64,000 nt of DNA from Brevibacillus_D fluminis_A (GTDB lineage Bacteria; Bacillota; Bacilli; Brevibacillales; Brevibacillaceae): positions 4,272,001-4,336,000 of the forward strand of contig NZ_CM125436.1 in NCBI RefSeq assembly GCF_052072235.1, given 5' to 3'. A program made the position numbers and the translations under genes. The notes under the pieces were generated by a model. The model was not told where the DNA came from. It saw nothing but the letters and a program-made list of their open reading frames with translations, and made no database searches. The first letter of the stretch is position 1; each line of letters opens with the position of its first letter. Positions 8,542 to 17,502 of the stretch are shown in pieces.

Positions 8542-9720
8542 CTATCGATTTCTGGCCAGAAAGCGCTCCAGCCGAAGCGGCTCGGTCGGGATGCTCGTCA
8601 CCGGCTGTTCGGTCAAAAGCTCGCAGACAAGCTTGCCTGTAATCGCAGCCAAGCTGATCCCGTCGCCCTCATGGCCTGCTGCAATGATGAAGCCGGGCAC
8701 CTCCTCCACGCGCGAAACGATCGGCAGATGATCCTCGGTCCACGGTCTCAGCCCGCAATAGGTACGGATCAGGCTGAAATCGCCGATTTTCGGATAAAAC
8801 CGCGTTGCCCTTCGCGCCATGCAGCGCACGACGTCCAGGTCGACGCGCGTATCGAACCCGACGAACTGGCGGCTCGATCCGATCAAAAAGTTTTGGCTTT
8901 CCGTCGGTTCGAACACGAGCGCCACCCCGTACCGCTCGGTTTCAGGGTCGACTTTGCGCTTGCCGCCAAACTTGGAGATCAAATAGCCGAATTCCATCAC
9001 CTTGCGCAGCCCGACGTTTTCCTGGCGGGAGGCGACGATCAGATGACCTTTGCGCGGATGGATCGGGATGTCGATTCCGACCATTTGCCCGATCCGCGGA
9101 GCCCAGACTCCTGCCGCATTCACCACCTGCCTGGCCGTGATTTCCCCCCAGCTTGTGTCGATGCGAAACTGCCCGCCTTCACGCCGAACATCTGTGACGT
9201 CTGTCTTTTGTAGGATGCGCGCTCCGTGCTTTTTCGCACCCTCAAACAAGGAAAAGGTCATCAAATACGGGTTCACGGTCGAATCCGTGGCGCATTCCAG
9301 TCCCCCCAGCAGATCGTCCGCGAAAAATTTGGATTCGTTGCGAATGTCTTCGCGATCAAGCATGCGAAAAGGCAGCCCGATCTCTTTTTGCCGATTGACC
9401 CACTGCTGTGCGGCCTCCATCTCCTCCTCGCTTTCGCAGACGAGGATGCTGCCGGGGGCGCGGTATTCAAAGGGATGCTCCAGCTCTGCCGCCAACTGCG
9501 CAACAAGCTCCTGGCTTTTGCGCGACATCAGGCTGTCGAAGCCCGGATCTTTATCGATCGCCAGGATGTTGCCATCGCAGCGCGACGATGTGCCGCAGGC
9601 CAGCTCGCCCCGCTCCACCACGATGACATCCAGCCCCGCTTTCGCTGCGTAGTACGCAATCGCGCTCCCGATGATCCCGCCGCCGATGATCGCGACCTCA
9701 GCATTCGTTTTATTCGTCAT
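8542..9720 (-). CDS. FAD-dependent DAO-family oxidoreductase, probable D-hydroxyproline dehydrogenase catalytic subunit
   Basis: A 392-residue flavoprotein with the N-terminal dinucleotide motif VAIIGGGIIGSAIAYYAAKAG and the C-terminal FAD motif GHEGDGISLAAITGK. ATG 9720 has GGGAGTG seven bases upstream; the frame extends to 9807 but would then cross the sigma-54 promoter. In Pseudomonas-type hydroxyproline dehydrogenase a DAO-like subunit works with an NAD-type flavoprotein and a small ferredoxin-like subunit. Those partners are encoded at 19003-20836, so this product is the likely substrate-oxidising subunit. A free-standing D-amino acid or glycine/sarcosine oxidase remains possible. Confidence 0.85.
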   Translation of the reverse strand: MTNKTNAEVAIIGGGIIGSAIAYYAAKAGLDVIVVERGELACGTSSRCDGNILAIDKDPGFDSLMSRKSQELVAQLAAELEHPFEYRAPGSILVCESEEEMEAAQQWVNRQKEIGLPFRMLDREDIRNESKFFADDLLGGLECATDSTVNPYLMTFSLFEGAKKHGARILQKTDVTDVRREGGQFRIDTSWGEITARQVVNAAGVWAPRIGQMVGIDIPIHPRKGHLIVASRQENVGLRKVMEFGYLISKFGGKRKVDPETERYGVALVFEPTESQNFLIGSSRQFVGFDTRVDLDVVRCMARRATRFYPKIGDFSLIRTYCGLRPWTEDHLPIVSRVEEVPGFIIAAGHEGDGISLAAITGKLVCELLTEQPVTSIPTEPLRLERFLARNR

Positions 9721-9802
9721 GGCGATCACTCCCTTGCTGAAAAAATAGTGTGGTATGCAGCTTGCAATGAATCGAAGCGGTTGCATCGCTACTTTTTTAG
9801 CT

Positions 9803-9818
9803 AGCAATTGCTATGCCA
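9803..9818 (-). promoter_or_regulatory. Sigma-54 (-24/-12) promoter of the DAO-racemase-reductase operon
   Basis: On the minus strand TGGCATA-N4-TTGCT matches the -24/-12 consensus with correct spacing. It reads toward the flavoprotein gene at 9720, leaving a leader of roughly 70 bases. Confidence 0.8.
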
Positions 9819-9861
9819 GCTCTTTTACGGCGCAATTCCCTGATGATTCTGTCTAAAAATC

Positions 9862-9889
9862 TTTACGCGCTTTCGGTTCCGTGTATAAT
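9862..9889 (+). promoter_or_regulatory. Sigma-A promoter of the sigma-54 activator gene
   Basis: TTTACG and a perfect TATAAT (9884-9889) are 16 bases apart. The -10 is embedded in GTGTATAA, the reverse complement of the TTATACAC box found upstream of the sigma-54 promoters, which would allow autoregulation. Transcription would start near 9896, downstream of the ATG at 9888. Confidence 0.6.
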
Positions 9890-9944
9890 GAACTGGAAAG
9901 TGACTAAAAAATCATACATTTTCAGGCAAAAGGAGGTTTTTTCC

Positions 9945-11552
9945 ATCAAACATAAATTGCCTTTGCTTGCTGAAGTGATGAAGTCTGCTTTTCCCGCCGA
10001 TCGTCCCGCCTCCGATCCGTCATGGACAGGTCTGCCCACCGTTCCCGTCGACGCTGCGCTGACAGCCGCTGCGGAAATGTTCGGCGCGAGTGAAGAGCTG
10101 CTTGTTGTCAATGCCCGGCACGACATCATCGGCTATTTGACCAAAACAGACACACTAGCGGCTATCGCCAGCGCTTATCAATATTTGGAAGCCTATTTCG
10201 ATACGATCATTTCCACAGTCGAGGAGTCCATCTCGGTCATCGATGAAAACGCCAACATTATCGTCTGGACGGAAGGCGCGGAAAACATTTTTTCCGTCGC
10301 GGCCGCTGACGCCATCGGCAAGCCGATCACCGACTTTTTTCCCGTCGACATGCTGATGACGCTCAAAACGCTGCAGACCGGAGAGTCCGTCTACCGCAAG
10401 CAGCACCAGCCGCGCGAGGATTTGTTCGTCTTGATCAACTCCAACCCGATCCGGCTCCATGACCGGATCATCGGCTCGGTCGCCGTCGAAACGGACGTGA
10501 CCAGCCAGGTGCGGCTGAATCAGGAGCTGTATCACGCCACGTCCAAAGTGCACAGCCTGCAGCAGGAGGTCGCCAAGCTGAGCCCCTCCGCCGATCCGTT
10601 CTACAACATCAAAGGCAGCAGCCTCGTCATCAAAAAAATTACCGAAAAGATCAAAAAAGTCGCTTCCACCAAAGCGACCGTGCTGTTTTTGGGCGAAAGC
10701 GGCGTCGGCAAGGAGCTGTTCGCCCGCGCGACCCACGATATTCGCGAGAACCCCGATGCTCCTTTCATTGCGATCAACTGCGGCGCAATCGCGCCGACCT
10801 TGTTTGAAAGCGAGCTGTTCGGCTATGAAAAAGGCGCCTTTTCCGGCGCGGACCAAAAAGGCAAAAAAGGGATGATCGAGCTGGCGCGCGGCGGCACCCT
10901 GTTCCTCGATGAGGTCGGAGAAATGCCGCTCGACATGCAGGTGAAGCTTTTGCGCGTGCTGCAGGAGAAAAAGTATTATCCGGTGGGTGGCACGAAGCAG
11001 GTTGAGGCCGACTTCCGCGTGATTGCCGCCACCAACAAAGACTTGGCCGAGTTGGTCAAGCAAGGACAGTTCCGCGAAGACTTGTACTACCGCCTCAATG
11101 TGGTGACGATCAAAATCCCGCCGCTGCGCGAGCGGATCGAGGACATCATCGAGCTGTGCCACTTTTTCCTTTATGAGTTTTCCATGCGCTACAACCGGCC
11201 GATCAACAGCATCTCGCAAACGGTCATGCAGGAGATGCTCGCCTACCAATGGCCCGGCAATATCCGCGAGCTGCGCAACACCGTGGAGCGTCTGGTCGTA
11301 TTCGCGACGGACGGGATCATCAAGGAAGAGGATCTGACATTCCCGCAGCAGGCCAAGCAAAAAACGTACGCCAGCCTGCTCCCGGACGAGCTGATCAATT
11401 TGCAGCAGGAGCTTGACGTGCATGAGAAAAAGGTGATTTTGCATGCGCTTGAGCTGGAAAAAGGCAACAAGCTGGCGGCGGCCAAGCGGCTGGGGATTTC
11501 GCGGGCGACCTTGTACAACAAGATGAGCAAGCTGAATATCCCGGTGACCTGA
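9945..11552 (+). CDS. Sigma-54-dependent transcriptional activator (CBS-PAS-AAA+-Fis HTH)
   Basis: About 535 residues. In order: a CBS-like segment (LPTVPVDAALTAAAEMF ... GYLTKTD), a PAS domain (FDTIISTVEESISVIDENA), a sigma-54 activator AAA+ domain with Walker A GESGVGKE, the sigma-54 contact loop GAFSGA (consensus GAFTGA), Walker B GGTLFLDEVGEM and the arginine finger region, and a C-terminal Fis-type HTH (NKLAAAKRLGISRATLYNKM). This layout resembles PrdR, the proline activator of clostridia. The frame is open from 9813, but the only strong ribosome binding site (AGGAGG, 9931-9936) is placed to serve ATC 9945; TTG 9957 is the nearest conventional start, and ATG 9888 overlaps the -10. It sits between the catabolic units and very likely activates all three sigma-54 promoters. 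Confidence 0.88.
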   Translation: MKHKLPLLAEVMKSAFPADRPASDPSWTGLPTVPVDAALTAAAEMFGASEELLVVNARHDIIGYLTKTDTLAAIASAYQYLEAYFDTIISTVEESISVIDENANIIVWTEGAENIFSVAAADAIGKPITDFFPVDMLMTLKTLQTGESVYRKQHQPREDLFVLINSNPIRLHDRIIGSVAVETDVTSQVRLNQELYHATSKVHSLQQEVAKLSPSADPFYNIKGSSLVIKKITEKIKKVASTKATVLFLGESGVGKELFARATHDIRENPDAPFIAINCGAIAPTLFESELFGYEKGAFSGADQKGKKGMIELARGGTLFLDEVGEMPLDMQVKLLRVLQEKKYYPVGGTKQVEADFRVIAATNKDLAELVKQGQFREDLYYRLNVVTIKIPPLRERIEDIIELCHFFLYEFSMRYNRPINSISQTVMQEMLAYQWPGNIRELRNTVERLVVFATDGIIKEEDLTFPQQAKQKTYASLLPDELINLQQELDVHEKKVILHALELEKGNKLAAAKRLGISRATLYNKMSKLNIPVT

Positions 11553-11571
11553 ACGATTCGTTGTCATACAA

Positions 11572-11610
11572 AAAAGGTATAGGAGGGCAGATCGTCCCCC
11601 TATACCTTTT
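11572..11610. terminator. Bidirectional terminator between the activator gene and galE
   Basis: Perfect stem AAAAGGTATAGG/CCTATACCTTTT with T-rich tails on both strands, placed between two convergent genes. Confidence 0.85.
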
Positions 11611-11624
11611 CCCTTTTTTCGCTG

Positions 11625-12611
11625 CTACTCGCTGTAGCCGTTCGGATGTGACCGATGCCAGTTCCACGCGCTTTCGATGATGGTTTCCAATCGGGTGTAT
11701 GCCGGCTTCCACATCAATTCATTCCGCGCTTTGCCCGATGATGCGATGATGATGGCAGGATCGCCTTCCCTTCGCGGGCTCACACGTGCCGGAATCGGAT
11801 GTCCCGTACACAGGCGGGCCTTCTCCACCACTTCTTTCACAGAAAAACCGATGTCACTCCCCAAATTGTACACGTCGCTCCGGTTATGCTTGCGCAGGTG
11901 CTGCAAAGCCAGCCAATGCGCATGAGCCAAATCAACGACATGGATATAATCGCGCATGCAGGTTCCGTCCTGAGTCGGGAAATCGTCGCCAAAGATATGG
12001 ATCATGCTGCGTTGGCCGAGAGCAACCTGGAGGATGAGCGGAATCAAATGGCTCTCCGGCTTGTGATCTTCGCCGATCATCCCATCCGGATGGGCGCCGG
12101 CAGCGTTGAAATAGCGCAGCGAAATGGAACGGACCCCATACGCCCGATCGCACCAGCGAAACATGTTTTCCATCGCAAGCTTCGTCTCTCCGTAAGGGCT
12201 GGTCGGCTCTGTCGGATCGCCCTCCTGAACCGGGATGCGCTTCGGTTCGCCATAGGTGGCTGCAGTCGAGGAGCACACGGCTTTTTTCACGCCATGATCG
12301 ATCATCGCGCGAAGAAGCGTATACGCCCCGAGCAAGTTGTTGTCATAATACTTCAGCGGTTCGAGCACGCTCTCCCCGACCAGCGAGCTGGCTGCAAAAT
12401 GAATGACCGCTTCGATCTCCTCTTGCCGAAAGATGGCATCCAATACGTTACGGTCGCGAATATCCCCTTGATAGAACGTCCCGCCGACAATCGCCTGTTT
12501 ATGTCCAGTGCTGAGGTTATCGACGACCACGACTTCCTCGCCCTGTCGCAGCAGCTCGGCCACGGTATGGCTTCCGATATAACCCGCTCCCCCTGTCACG
12601 AGAATCGCCAT
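11625..12611 (-). CDS. galE: UDP-glucose 4-epimerase
   Basis: A 328-residue short-chain dehydrogenase that interconverts UDP-glucose and UDP-galactose for cell-surface polysaccharide synthesis. The NAD motif GGAGYIGS is at the N terminus, the catalytic YxxxK in SPYGETK with its upstream serine (CSSTAATYG), and the GalE-specific pattern RYFNAAGAHPDGMIGEDH follows. ATG 12611 is preceded by GGGGAGGGAG. It ends in a terminator shared with the sigma-54 activator gene. It lies downstream of a glycosyltransferase gene on the same strand, which fits a glycan role. Confidence 0.95.
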   Translation of the reverse strand: MAILVTGGAGYIGSHTVAELLRQGEEVVVVDNLSTGHKQAIVGGTFYQGDIRDRNVLDAIFRQEEIEAVIHFAASSLVGESVLEPLKYYDNNLLGAYTLLRAMIDHGVKKAVCSSTAATYGEPKRIPVQEGDPTEPTSPYGETKLAMENMFRWCDRAYGVRSISLRYFNAAGAHPDGMIGEDHKPESHLIPLILQVALGQRSMIHIFGDDFPTQDGTCMRDYIHVVDLAHAHWLALQHLRKHNRSDVYNLGSDIGFSVKEVVEKARLCTGHPIPARVSPRREGDPAIIIASSGKARNELMWKPAYTRLETIIESAWNWHRSHPNGYSE

Positions 12612-12656
12612 CTTCTCCCTCCCCTTGCATGGGCATGAGCATGTTCATTTTCACCA

Positions 12657-14072
12657 TCAGTAAAATTTGGCATTGCTTTCAACCGACTGGGCGATGTCTG
12701 CAGGCAGCTGCTTGCTTTTCGCTCTGAGCCTTTGCAGTGCAGCACGGCCAAGCTGGCGTTTGTTTTCAACATAAAACGCGCAGATGGAAATTTCATAGTC
12801 GAACAAATAGTCATAGACGCGAAAATCGACGAACAAAATATCGTCTTTGGGAAACGGGATTTCTTTGCCTTGCAGCGCATACATCAGCGCGATGCGATGC
12901 TTTGACTGGTTTCGAAACATGCGGGCGAGAAAATACAGGGGCTCTGCGCGGTTCGGCCGATATTCCCACGCGTTTTGATAGGACAGGATCGCAAGGGCAG
13001 CCCATTGTTCTGCCGGATGCGTAACGGAGCCGATTTCCGCTTGATCTGCCGGCTCGTTTGTTTTTTGCAGCTGCTGGCGTTGGCAGGAAGCGCGATTTGC
13101 CAAAGATTCATAGCATATCCCGATCTGTAGCATCGAGTAAAACACTTCTTCCGCCCAGCCCCCAGCCTCCACTCGTTTCTTATACCATTTGATCGCTTCT
13201 TCAAACTCGTTGAGACAATAGTAGGTTTGCGCCAGGTAAAACATATAGCGCGATCGCAAATCGGGCGGGGTTGTCTGATCGTGGAGTCCCTCTACCAGCA
13301 ATCGTTTATCCCGTTCAAATTTATCGCTTTTACTGCCCCCATCTTCCTGGTCATCAATGATCAGCCCATCGAGCTTTCCGCGTGACTCAACATATCCGGA
13401 TTGCTCGCGCTCCAGCCTTTCGCGGTCCAGTCCCCAATACTCGTGCGTCACCCCTATGCATTTCCACGGCAGCGACGTCTTGATGAGACGGGTGTTCCAA
13501 TATTGAATCTGCCTGTTATACTGCATGAGCATGTAAAGGTCTTTTTGCAGACTCGCTTTATCGAAATGCGGCTTTGTTTCCAAAATCATATCGGCATCGA
13601 GCAACAGCAAGTAATCTGCGTCCGCATAGGTTTGTTGCGCTAAGGCAACCGACAGGCTGCGGTTATAGCCAAAATTTCGAAACGCTTCATGGTGGATCGT
13701 CACCGGTATCTCATTTTCCATGCACCAGTTTTCAATGATTTCCGGTGTCCGGTCTGTGGAACCTGTATCACAAATCGACACATAATCAATCACAGGCTTT
13801 GCCGCTTGCAGGCATCTTTCAATGATGGTTGCTTCATTTTTTACGATCATGCAAAGGCATATTTTTTTCGTGATTCCGGGGCTTCGGGTTGCTGTATCTC
13901 CGCTGACTTTCAATGGTGCAAGTCCCCCTCTCTGCTTCTTCCTACCGCCTGTATCCGTATCTTTCTCTTGCAAAACACAGGCTGGCTCCGTTTTCCTTTC
14001 GCTACTGTATGCGGCACTACTCGGCAATGTGAGCAAAAAAAGAGAGATGCACAGCACTCGCTTCCTGTACAT
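12657..14072 (-). CDS. Family 2 glycosyltransferase with TPR-like C-terminal region
   Basis: The GT-A fold begins at ICLCMIVKNEATIIERCL, with nucleotide-sugar motifs CDTGSTDRT and LLLDADMIL (the DxD). The C-terminal half has helical repeat character (YMFYLAQTYYCLNEFEEAIKWYKKRV). The start is uncertain: ATG 14072 gives 471 residues and an N-terminal hydrophobic stretch (VLCISLFLLTLPSSAAYS) unusual for this family, and AAGGAG touches this ATG without spacing. An internal start nearer the GT domain is possible. The gene begins 23 bases after the OppA-type gene. Sugar and acceptor are unknown. Confidence 0.75.
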   Translation of the reverse strand: MYRKRVLCISLFLLTLPSSAAYSSERKTEPACVLQEKDTDTGGRKKQRGGLAPLKVSGDTATRSPGITKKICLCMIVKNEATIIERCLQAAKPVIDYVSICDTGSTDRTPEIIENWCMENEIPVTIHHEAFRNFGYNRSLSVALAQQTYADADYLLLLDADMILETKPHFDKASLQKDLYMLMQYNRQIQYWNTRLIKTSLPWKCIGVTHEYWGLDRERLEREQSGYVESRGKLDGLIIDDQEDGGSKSDKFERDKRLLVEGLHDQTTPPDLRSRYMFYLAQTYYCLNEFEEAIKWYKKRVEAGGWAEEVFYSMLQIGICYESLANRASCQRQQLQKTNEPADQAEIGSVTHPAEQWAALAILSYQNAWEYRPNRAEPLYFLARMFRNQSKHRIALMYALQGKEIPFPKDDILFVDFRVYDYLFDYEISICAFYVENKRQLGRAALQRLRAKSKQLPADIAQSVESNAKFY

Positions 14073-14095
14073 CTCCTTAAGTCTTAGCCGTATGT

Positions 14096-15757
14096 TTACT
14101 CCATCGAGGCCCATTTCCAGTCGATGGCGCCCAGCGCGTCGGTGACAACGCCCTTCACCTTGTCGTTCTTCACCCATGTGTGCGTGTAATAATAAATCGG
14201 CATGATCGGCATGTCGTCCATGATGATTTGTTCGGCCTGGCGCAGCAGCTCGGATCGTTTGGCAGGATCGGACTCCAGGCCGGATTGGTTCAGGAGTTCC
14301 TTGTATTTCGGATTTTCCCAGCGCGTATCGTTGTTTCCGCCGTTTTTCTCCTTGAACAGCTCCAGGAAGTTGATCGGGTCGTTGAAGTCCGCCGACCAGC
14401 CGAGACGCCCGACCTGGAAGTTCCCCTCATGCATTTTTTCCAGGTACACTTTCCATTCGGAGTTTTCCAGCTTCGTTTCCACGCCCAGATTTTTGCGCCA
14501 TTGATCCTGGATCGCCTCGGCGATTTTTTTATGCCCTTCGGACGTATTGTACGAAAGCGTAATCGGCGGAAGCTTGGAGAGGCCCAGCTCCTTCATCCCT
14601 TCGGCGAGCAGCTTTTTGGCGTTGTCAAAATCTTTGTCCTTGAAGTAACCGTCCGGGTTCAGCCACATGGATGGCGGAACCGGCCCCATCGCAGGCTGCT
14701 CATTGGCTTGCAGGACATTGTCGATCAAGGCTTGGCGGTCAATTGCATACGTAAAAGCTTTGCGAATTTTCACATTATTGAAAGGAGGCTTTTCGGTGTT
14801 GAATTTGTACCAGTACGTCGCCGCTACCGGATGGACGTTCAGCTTGCCTGAATCTTTGAGGGCCGGCAGCGCATCGATCGGCAGCGAGCTTAGCGGATGC
14901 CCCGCCCAATCCAGCTCGCCGTTCTCAAACATCGACAGCTCCGTATTTTCGTCTTCCACCATGGAAAACTCGATTTTATCCAGCTTTACGGTATCTTTGT
15001 CCCAATAGTTTTCGTTTTTGAGCATGATCAGCTTGCTCTTGTGGTCCCACTTCTCCATTTTGAACGGACCGTTGCCGACGTGTGTTTTGGCATCCATCGC
15101 CCAGTTCGGATTGGCCGAAACGACCTTCGGATTGACCGGATAATACGTTTGGAAGGCGGTCAGCTCCAGGAAGAACGGCGTCGGGTTTTCCAATTCGACC
15201 TTCAGCGTCTTGTCATCGATTGCTTTCACGCCGACGTCTTCCGCTTTGGCTTCGCCTTTGTTGTATTTTTCGCCGTTTTTTATGTAATAGAGCTGATACG
15301 CGTAGTTGGAGGCTGTCTTGGCATCGAGCGCCCGCTTCCACGCATATTCGAAATCGTGCGCCGTGACCGGATCGCCGTTGCTCCATTTGGAATCGCGGAG
15401 GGTAAAAGTGTAGGTTTTCAGATCGGGAGATACCTCGATCTTCTCGGCGACCGCTTCATGCGGCTTGCCATCCTCGCCCGAGCGCGTCAGCCCGTCAAAA
15501 GTTGCGCGGACGATGGCCGCCGATGTTGTATCCTCCGCGATGCCCGGATCTGCCGACGGCGGCTCGGAGTGCAGATTCCACCGCAGCACCTGCTCTGTTT
15601 TTGGCTTTTCCGCCGGAGCCGGCGTGCTGTTTTGCGCCGGCTGTGCAGGCTGTGGATTCGGACTTTGCGCTTCCTGTGCCCCCTGCCCGCCGCATCCTGA
15701 CACGACTGTTCCCAGCACGACAGCAGAGCTTACCCATGCAAAAACTCGTTTTTTCAC
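14096..15757 (-). CDS. Oligopeptide ABC transporter substrate-binding lipoprotein (OppA-like)
   Basis: A 553-residue family 5 solute-binding protein. The N terminus carries a lipoprotein signal with the lipobox VVSGC, then a proline/glutamine-rich linker (QSPNPQPAQPAQ) and the typical binding-protein fold (VLRWNLHSEPPSADPGIAEDTTSA; DSKWSNGDPVTAHDFEYAWKRAL). No permease or ATPase genes are adjacent, so it probably works with a transporter encoded elsewhere. Peptide uptake would suit the nearby prolidase and proline catabolism genes, but that link is only positional. Confidence 0.9.
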   Translation of the reverse strand: MKKRVFAWVSSAVVLGTVVSGCGGQGAQEAQSPNPQPAQPAQNSTPAPAEKPKTEQVLRWNLHSEPPSADPGIAEDTTSAAIVRATFDGLTRSGEDGKPHEAVAEKIEVSPDLKTYTFTLRDSKWSNGDPVTAHDFEYAWKRALDAKTASNYAYQLYYIKNGEKYNKGEAKAEDVGVKAIDDKTLKVELENPTPFFLELTAFQTYYPVNPKVVSANPNWAMDAKTHVGNGPFKMEKWDHKSKLIMLKNENYWDKDTVKLDKIEFSMVEDENTELSMFENGELDWAGHPLSSLPIDALPALKDSGKLNVHPVAATYWYKFNTEKPPFNNVKIRKAFTYAIDRQALIDNVLQANEQPAMGPVPPSMWLNPDGYFKDKDFDNAKKLLAEGMKELGLSKLPPITLSYNTSEGHKKIAEAIQDQWRKNLGVETKLENSEWKVYLEKMHEGNFQVGRLGWSADFNDPINFLELFKEKNGGNNDTRWENPKYKELLNQSGLESDPAKRSELLRQAEQIIMDDMPIMPIYYYTHTWVKNDKVKGVVTDALGAIDWKWASME

Positions 15758-15906
15758 GATATGTCCCCCATTTCCTTGTCAATATGCTGCTTGGTTACAA
15801 GATGTGCAAGAGCCGTACCATGGAAAATCGGCTTGGAAACGGGGAAAAGTGTTTACGTTCCTTTACATCGTGTCAAAAACATTGTCTAACTTCATGGAAA
15901 CGCGGC

Positions 15907-16617
15907 TTATTCGTTGAGCGGCTTTTGGGGATAATCGGAGATCATCTGCTTGTTGATGATCCGAATCGATTTCAGCGGCGCATCTTTGCTGTCAAAGCCC
16001 AGATACACTTCAATCTCGCCCACGGCATAATAGAGACTGTAATCGCCGTTCACCTCGCTGACTCCTTCGTCAATCGGGGCGCCGAGCGCCTGCTTGATCG
16101 CATTCAATTCAGTCTTGTCCGCCCATTGCGCGCCCAAATCCATGCAGTACACGCGATCGTGGCCGTCGAAATAGAGAACGCCATGCGCGAGCTTTGCAAA
16201 TGCCGTGTATTGGCCGCCGTCGTAATCATCCTGCTTGGTGATCGGGCCGTATTTTTTCAACACGCTTTCCTTCGTCGTCCCGATCGCGATGTCGATCCCC
16301 TGGACGCGGCCGTCCTTTAGCATGGGCAAAAACTTGCCGTCCAGGATGACTTTTCCTGCTGCCTGTGCCTCGTCAGGCTGTGGCGGGGAAGGCTGCTTGC
16401 TGTCCCCGGGCTTGGTTCCGGTTGGCGAAACGGGTGGGACCGTCCCCACGCTCCCGTTTTGTCCGGATGGCGTCTGGGGCGCTTTATCGCTCGCTGGCGC
16501 TGCCGCATCCGGTTTATTTCCATGCTCATCCGGTTGCTTGTTCGCAGAAGCGGCACAGCCGCCTGCAAGCAGGCAACCGCATACAGCCAGCGTGATGATC
16601 TGTCGCTTGAATCTCAT
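15907..16617 (-). CDS. DUF4309 (YjgB-like) lipoprotein
   Basis: A 236-residue secreted lipoprotein. The signal peptide ends in a lipobox (LLAGGC), followed by a long low-complexity linker rich in Pro, Gln, Asp and Ala, and a C-terminal domain (GKFLPMLKDGRVQGIDIAIGTTKESVLKKYG ... YFDGHDRVYCMDLG) resembling the DUF4309 domain of Bacillus YjgB. ATG 16617 follows GAGGAG at good spacing, so the longer frame to 16647 is not used. Function unknown. Confidence 0.75.
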   Translation of the reverse strand: MRFKRQIITLAVCGCLLAGGCAASANKQPDEHGNKPDAAAPASDKAPQTPSGQNGSVGTVPPVSPTGTKPGDSKQPSPPQPDEAQAAGKVILDGKFLPMLKDGRVQGIDIAIGTTKESVLKKYGPITKQDDYDGGQYTAFAKLAHGVLYFDGHDRVYCMDLGAQWADKTELNAIKQALGAPIDEGVSEVNGDYSLYYAVGEIEVYLGFDSKDAPLKSIRIINKQMISDYPQKPLNE

Positions 16618-16727
16618 GTCACATTCTCCTCTTCCGTGATCATTCATGCTCGATTATACCATAATTGTAAAAATTTTCTTTTCCGTCAATCGTGAAGGAC
16701 ACGCTTTTTGGCTACACTTTCTTGTAC

Positions 16728-16757
16728 AAAAAAACCTCCCCGTATGTAGGGAGGCTC
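16728..16757 (-). terminator. Terminator of the glutaredoxin gene
   Basis: On the minus strand CCTCCC-N8-GGGAGG runs into seven T residues shortly after the stop codon. Confidence 0.75.
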
Positions 16758-16775
16758 ATTCGTCATTCATTTTGC

Positions 16776-17021
16776 TTACGCTTGCTGCACTTGCGCTTCT
16801 GCTACCAGCTTTTGAATGCGCGCCGGGTTGAAGCCGAGCACTTGCTTGCCGCCGATCACCGTTACTGGCACAGACATCATGCCCATGCGGCTCAATTCAT
16901 CGAAATACGCTTGGTTTTCGTCGATGTTGCGCTCTTCAAACGCGATGTTTTGGGATTCGAGGAATGCTTTCACCTGTTTGCAGTAGGTGCATGTGCTGCT
17001 GGTATATACGATCGCTGTCAT
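16776..17021 (-). CDS. Glutaredoxin-family (NrdH/YosR-like) protein
   Basis: An 81-residue thioredoxin-fold protein with the redox motif CTYC (Cys11/Cys14), the cis-proline motif SVPVTVIGG and the C-terminal GFNPARIQKLV helix. It should reduce disulphides in the cytoplasm or deliver electrons to a reductase. ATG 17021 is preceded by AAAGGAGAG. It stands alone with its own promoter, a dyad next to the -10 and its own terminator. Confidence 0.9.
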   Translation of the reverse strand: MTAIVYTSSTCTYCKQVKAFLESQNIAFEERNIDENQAYFDELSRMGMMSVPVTVIGGKQVLGFNPARIQKLVAEAQVQQA

Positions 17022-17050
17022 GTTGATTTCTCTCCTTTGCCTCTCTTAAC

Positions 17051-17108
17051 GATAATGATTTTAAACTAGGAACAATTATCATTTTACCCGATTGGAGATG
17101 AAAGTCAA
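17051..17108 (-). promoter_or_regulatory. Promoter of the glutaredoxin gene with flanking GATAAT dyad
   Basis: On the minus strand TTGACT and TAAAAT are 16 bases apart. Immediately downstream of the -10 are inverted GATAAT/ATTATC half-sites (17075-17080 and 17051-17056), similar to half-sites of Fur-family regulators, though their 18-base separation is not that of a standard Fur or PerR box. Confidence 0.5.
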
Positions 17109-17160
17109 TATCTTTTTGGAATGATTCTAAACAAAAACCTTGGGCTTTGGTGGAGGTGAG

Positions 17161-17378
17161 GGAATTTTTGCAAGAAAGTTACGCGGATGCTCTTACGATG
17201 CCTGCTGGGGGTTGGAAAGAACGGCTCCGCGAAAAAAACGGAAACTGCGCCCCAAAGCCACACGCTGCGCGGCGGGTGTATCTCAAAGATGCAGATGTGG
17301 CGCAAAGCGTTTCCGTTTTTTTCGCAGAGCCTGGCGGGCATCGTAAAGGCATCCGCTCCACTTTCTTGCAAAAATTCC
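17161..17378. repeat. Long imperfect palindromic repeat, copy A (about 218 bp)
   Basis: The outer arms (17161-17202 and 17337-17378) are nearly perfect inverted repeats, starting GGAATTTTTGCAAGAAAG on both strands, and the inner arms share GCGAAAAAAACGGAAAC. The whole block would fold into one long hairpin. Related blocks occur at 34425-34806 and 44712-44791. It has no transposase frame; the ORFs crossing it are by-products of the palindrome. Confidence 0.8.
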
Positions 17379-17457
17379 TTCGCTGCGGATTTGTTGAGGG
17401 ATCAATCATGGAAGATATAGTAAGGGAAAAAATACTAGAAAAAGATCCTATCAAAGT

Positions 17458-17499
17458 AAAAACAGACCATCCGTTTTACTAGACGGGTGGTCTGTTTTT
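17458..17499 (-). terminator. Terminator of the prolidase gene
   Basis: Stem AACAGACCA-CCGT / ACGG-TGGTCTGTT with T tracts on both sides, directly after the stop codon at 17503. Confidence 0.85.
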
Positions 17500-17502
17500 C
17501 TA

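Noticed and set aside
10155..11567. 470-codon minus-strand ORF opposite the sigma-54 activator
   Set aside because: Low-complexity composition typical of an antisense frame; the plus strand encodes unmistakable AAA+ and HTH domains.
17147..17482. 111-codon plus-strand ORF across repeat copy A
   Set aside because: Lies almost wholly in the palindrome, and the opposite strand gives a similar frame; a by-product of the repeat.
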